64,000 nt of DNA from Conexibacter sp. CPCC 206217 (GTDB lineage Bacteria > Actinomycetota > Thermoleophilia > Solirubrobacterales > Solirubrobacteraceae): NCBI RefSeq assembly GCF_030646165.1, contig NZ_JAUTDO010000003.1:310001-374000 (forward strand), written 5' to 3'. The position numbers and the translations under genes were made by a program. Below the pieces are notes generated by a model, which made no database searches, was not told the origin of the DNA, and saw only the letters and a list, made by a program, of their open reading frames with translations. Every line of letters begins with the position of its first letter. Within the stretch, counting starts at the first letter, position 1. Of the stretch, positions 61,837 through 64,000 are shown in pieces.

Positions 61837-62004
61837 TCAGCCCTCGAGCGAGCCGTTGCGCAGCTCTGCGTTCTCGGCGCGCTCGCCCGCGACGCCCGCG
61901 ACGGCGTAGGCGATCAGGACGTTCGCGACGACGCCGATCCCGAGGAACGTGATCAGCAGGCAGATCGTGAAGCTGGCGGCTGTGGACAACCCGAACGTAA
62001 GCAC
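61837..62004 (-). CDS. Small single-pass membrane protein, hypothetical
   Basis: 55 aa. One hydrophobic stretch of about 30 residues (TAASFTICLLITFLGIGVVA, then NVLIAYAVAG) and a charged C-terminus, AGERAENAELRNGSLEG. GTG 62004; no clear SD. It is too short for ORF finders with a 60-residue limit. Its uniform high third-position G/C supports it. Confidence 0.6.
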   Translation of the reverse strand: MLTFGLSTAASFTICLLITFLGIGVVANVLIAYAVAGVAGERAENAELRNGSLEG

Positions 62005-62101
62005 GTGCAGGAGCTTATCTCAGGATTCGGCGCGCGTGCGCCGCGGCGGACGCCAGCCGGTTGCCGGCGAGGCCGCGGGAGCGATCGGGTACCTTTGGCG
62101 C

Positions 62102-63151
62102 ATGGAGTCCTCGCCCGGGCACGTCTGCCCAAGCTGCTCGGCGGCCGCCGACGAGAACCAGCACTGGTGCCTGGAGTGCGGCGCCGAACTGCCGCACAAG
62201 CGACGTTCGACGATCCGGCCCGTCGTCGGCATCGCGACGACGCTGACGGTGCTCGTCGGCGCGGCCTCCGCGGCCGGCTTCACGCTGCTGCAGGACGGCA
62301 CGCAGCCGCCACCACCCGCCGCGACGATCGCGCAGCAGCCGCCGCCGGTGACGACGCCGCCGGTCGACACGACCGCGACCGCCCCGCCGGCCGACACGAC
62401 GCTTCCCGACACCTCCGCGGACACCCCGCTGCCGAGAACCGGTGGCGGTAGCGGTGGCGGTGGCAGCTCCAGCGGCGGCGGCAGCAGCTCCTCGGGCGGC
62501 GGCACCAGCAGCCCGGGGACCTCCACCCCGCCCCCGGCCGACGTGCCGGACCTGTCCGACGACGTCGACACCTCGACGCCCAATCCGCCGCCGCCCGACG
62601 ACGACGCGGGCGACGTGGACGGCGGTGACGGCAGCGTCGAGGACGAGAACTCCGGCGACGGCGCGAGAACCGAGAGAAGAACGGCGCCGCCGAAGCTCGT
62701 CGACACGAACATCGCGCTCGGCGCGGTGGCGGTGCCCTACGCCCCGTACGCGACCGGCGACGAGGATCTCGGCGACGCGGGCGCGGCTGTCGACGGCAAC
62801 AAGTCGACGGCCTGGCAGACGCCGCCGTTCGACGATCCCACGGCCCACCCGCAGCTCGGCATCTACGTCGACTTGGCGACGGCCGAGAGACTGACGAAGC
62901 TCGTGCTGACGACGCCGACGCCCGGGATGTCGTTCGAGGCCTACACCGCGACGAGCGGGCCGCCGAAGTCGATCACCGCCGCCGGCTGGTCGCACGTGGC
63001 GACGAAGGAGAACTCGCCGGGCAAGACGACGATCGAATTGCCCGACGGCTCGAAGGCGCGCTACGTGCTGATCTGGGTCACCGGCCTGCCGCAGGACAGA
63101 GATCACGCCGCGATCTCCGAGCTGGAGATCTACTCCAAGCAGCCGCAGTAG
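62102..63151 (+). CDS. Zinc-ribbon / membrane / discoidin (F5/8 type C) protein
   Basis: 349 aa. A zinc ribbon (CPSCSAAADENQHWCLECG) at the cytoplasmic N-terminus, one TM helix (VVGIATTLTVLVGAASAAGF), a long Pro/Thr/Ser/Gly-rich linker (about 65-195), then a C-terminal galactose-binding-like (discoidin) domain from about residue 205: DLGDAGAAVDGNKSTAWQTPPF, LGIYVDLATAERLTKLVL, and a jelly-roll end. A likely cell-wall or glycan-binding sensor; AGA is used often. TACCTT lies six bases before the ATG. Confidence 0.82.
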   Translation: MESSPGHVCPSCSAAADENQHWCLECGAELPHKRRSTIRPVVGIATTLTVLVGAASAAGFTLLQDGTQPPPPAATIAQQPPPVTTPPVDTTATAPPADTTLPDTSADTPLPRTGGGSGGGGSSSGGGSSSSGGGTSSPGTSTPPPADVPDLSDDVDTSTPNPPPPDDDAGDVDGGDGSVEDENSGDGARTERRTAPPKLVDTNIALGAVAVPYAPYATGDEDLGDAGAAVDGNKSTAWQTPPFDDPTAHPQLGIYVDLATAERLTKLVLTTPTPGMSFEAYTATSGPPKSITAAGWSHVATKENSPGKTTIELPDGSKARYVLIWVTGLPQDRDHAAISELEIYSKQPQ

Positions 63152-63204
63152 GCGGTCGCGCGGGCGCCTCGTCGCCCCCGTCTGCGGGACGCTCGCGACG
63201 GTTG

Positions 63205-63288
63205 TCACTTGAACGTGGGCGTCTTGACTGGGAAGCTGATGTGATTCCGATCCGCGCCGATCTTGAGGAGGTCGCGTCTACCAACCAT
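63205..63288 (-). pseudogene. Possible remnant: Tat-type N-terminus fused to a short C-terminus
   Basis: A 27-codon minus-strand frame beginning MVGRRDLLKIGA, a canonical twin-arginine motif (RRDLLK), but with no hydrophobic segment and ending ISFPVKTPTFK. It could be an internal deletion of a larger exported protein, or a chance frame. Low confidence. Confidence 0.25.
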
Positions 63289-63399
63289 TCCGCTCGGCGG
63301 TATGGCTCATGCGAAGGTGGGGACCTTCGCCGCTGGTCGTGCCGATTGATCGCCGGGCTCGTGCAGGTGTGATGGGGGGCGCAACACAGGAGGAGCAGC

Positions 63400-63813
63400 A
63401 TGAGGAAGACGGCACGGGAGTTCGTCACCGGTATCGGTGAGTGCGTCAGTGAGTACGAGACGGTGCTCGAGGGCGCGCGCAAGCTCGCCGCGTTCGGGGT
63501 CGATGCACTTCCGGTCTGCGGCGAGGATCGCAGCGTGGTCGGAGTGCTGTCCGAGCGCGACGTGGTGCGGATCGTGGCCGAACGGCGGGATCCCGATTCG
63601 ATACGGATCGGGCTGCTGGCACATCGCGTCTGGGTCGTCGACGCGAACGCATCGGTCGCCGACGCGTTCACGACGATGGTCGAGGACGATCTCGACAGTG
63701 CGCCGGTGACTGACGAGGGTCGGCTGATCGGCATGCTGCGCCGCACCGATCTGCGCGCGCAGGTCGATGCGTGGGCAGCCACGGGCACCGTTCCCGCGGT
63801 CGCCACGGTCTGA
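63400..63813 (+). CDS. CBS-domain protein
   Basis: 137 aa with a pair of CBS motifs: LAAFGVDALPVCGEDRSVVGVLSERDVVRIVAERR, and a second, FTTMVEDDLDSAPVTDEGRLIGMLRRTDLRAQV. Such stand-alone CBS pairs bind adenosine nucleotides and act as energy sensors. An AGGAGG lies before the ATG. The region upstream (63152-63399) holds no other convincing gene. Confidence 0.88.
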   Translation: MRKTAREFVTGIGECVSEYETVLEGARKLAAFGVDALPVCGEDRSVVGVLSERDVVRIVAERRDPDSIRIGLLAHRVWVVDANASVADAFTTMVEDDLDSAPVTDEGRLIGMLRRTDLRAQVDAWAATGTVPAVATV

Positions 63814-63831
63814 GAAGCGTATGAATCAAAT

Positions 63832-63874
63832 GACGCGGCCGGGGCGGATCCCATCCGCACGCCCCGGCCGCGTC
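63832..63874. terminator. Strong hairpin after the CBS gene
   Basis: A perfect 15-bp stem (GACGCGGCCGGGGCG/CGCCCCGGCCGCGTC) with a 13-nt loop, 18 bases after the CBS stop. The T-rich side (ATTTGATT) is on the minus strand, so it may terminate transcription from either direction. Confidence 0.75.
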
Positions 63875-64000
63875 GAGCATGAGGCTGGCACGTAGCCCCA
63901 CACCGGGTGTTCCCGGGGAGGGAACCCTGCGGGCGTACGGCATGCGCGGCCCCGATCGACCGCCCCGCGTAGCGCCCGCACGAACCCCGCCTGCATCGGG

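Noticed and set aside
63875..64000. Structured RNA gene at the right edge (GGTGTTCCC/GGGAACC inverted repeat)
   Set aside because: The fragment is too short and does not match tRNA, tmRNA, RNase P or SRP RNA signatures; no gene is supported.

Overview
The window is about 72% G+C, has almost no non-coding slack, and reads as ordinary chromosomal core sequence of a deep-branching actinobacterium. The best guess is Thermoleophilia/Solirubrobacterales (Conexibacter-like). Support for this is a mycobacterial-type integration host factor beside gmk and rpoZ, a PyrR-led pyr operon, a CysO-type sulfur carrier, an Eis-type acetyltransferase, fused SecDF, and secreted proteins with a C-terminal domain I associate with this class. 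I see no prophage, insertion sequence or CRISPR array.

Layout. 1-6.4 kb (minus): the translation/transcription operon rimP-nusA-ylxR-infB-(small ORF)-rbfA-nrnA-truB, almost every junction being a 1- or 4-base overlap or a 1-base gap. 6.6-8.2 kb: a YbjN-like protein coupled to a small ATPase, then a TPR protein. 8.3-12.8 kb (minus): moxR, DUF58, transglutaminase/DUF4129. 12.7-15.7 kb (minus): mihF-gmk-(RHH/HTH regulator)-rpoZ-coaBC. 16-23.4 kb (minus): pyrR-pyrB-pyrC-carA-carB with a PyrR RNA site over the pyrR ribosome binding site. 23.4-25.5 kb: PASTA protein, RNase Z, phosphoesterase, tRNA-Arg(CCG). 25.5-29.2 kb: secreted proteins and small regulators. 29.2-31 kb: a SAM riboswitch controlling thrC-cysO. 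31-34.2 kb (plus): corA, a diacylglycerol-kinase-like gene and a secreted protein. 34.1-39.1 kb (minus): rel and recJ. 39.3-47.4 kb: eis-like gene, then yebC-ruvC-ruvA-ruvB, a PAS/zinc-ribbon gene, secDF and a small membrane protein. 47.5-51 kb: cupredoxin lipoprotein, two CDP-sugar genes and a phosphohexomutase. 51-58.6 kb: metallo-hydrolase, methyltransferase, a DnaC-like ATPase coupled to a LOG protein, HxlR and two TetR regulators, a TPR protein and a membrane protein. 58.6-61.1 kb: pdxS-pdxT and an RpiR-type regulator. 61.2-64 kb: rmlC, small membrane protein, zinc-ribbon/discoidin protein and a CBS protein.

Three window-wide patterns stand out. First, at least nine starts have a TAnnnT hexamer exactly 7 nt upstream and no Shine-Dalgarno sequence, which points to leaderless transcripts with fixed geometry. 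Second, AGA is a favoured arginine codon despite the very high G+C. Third, operons are joined by 4-base overlaps, which makes the exceptions informative: ylxR lacks any AUG/GUG/UUG start upstream of its conserved N-terminus and appears to start at AUA, inside an ATAA overlap with the nusA stop.

The most interesting system is the SAM-riboswitch-controlled threonine-synthase-like gene plus CysO-like sulfur carrier. SAM control and a protein-thiocarboxylate carrier suggest a role in homocysteine/methionine sulfur assimilation rather than, or besides, threonine synthesis. All calls come from reading the sequence; no database search was run.
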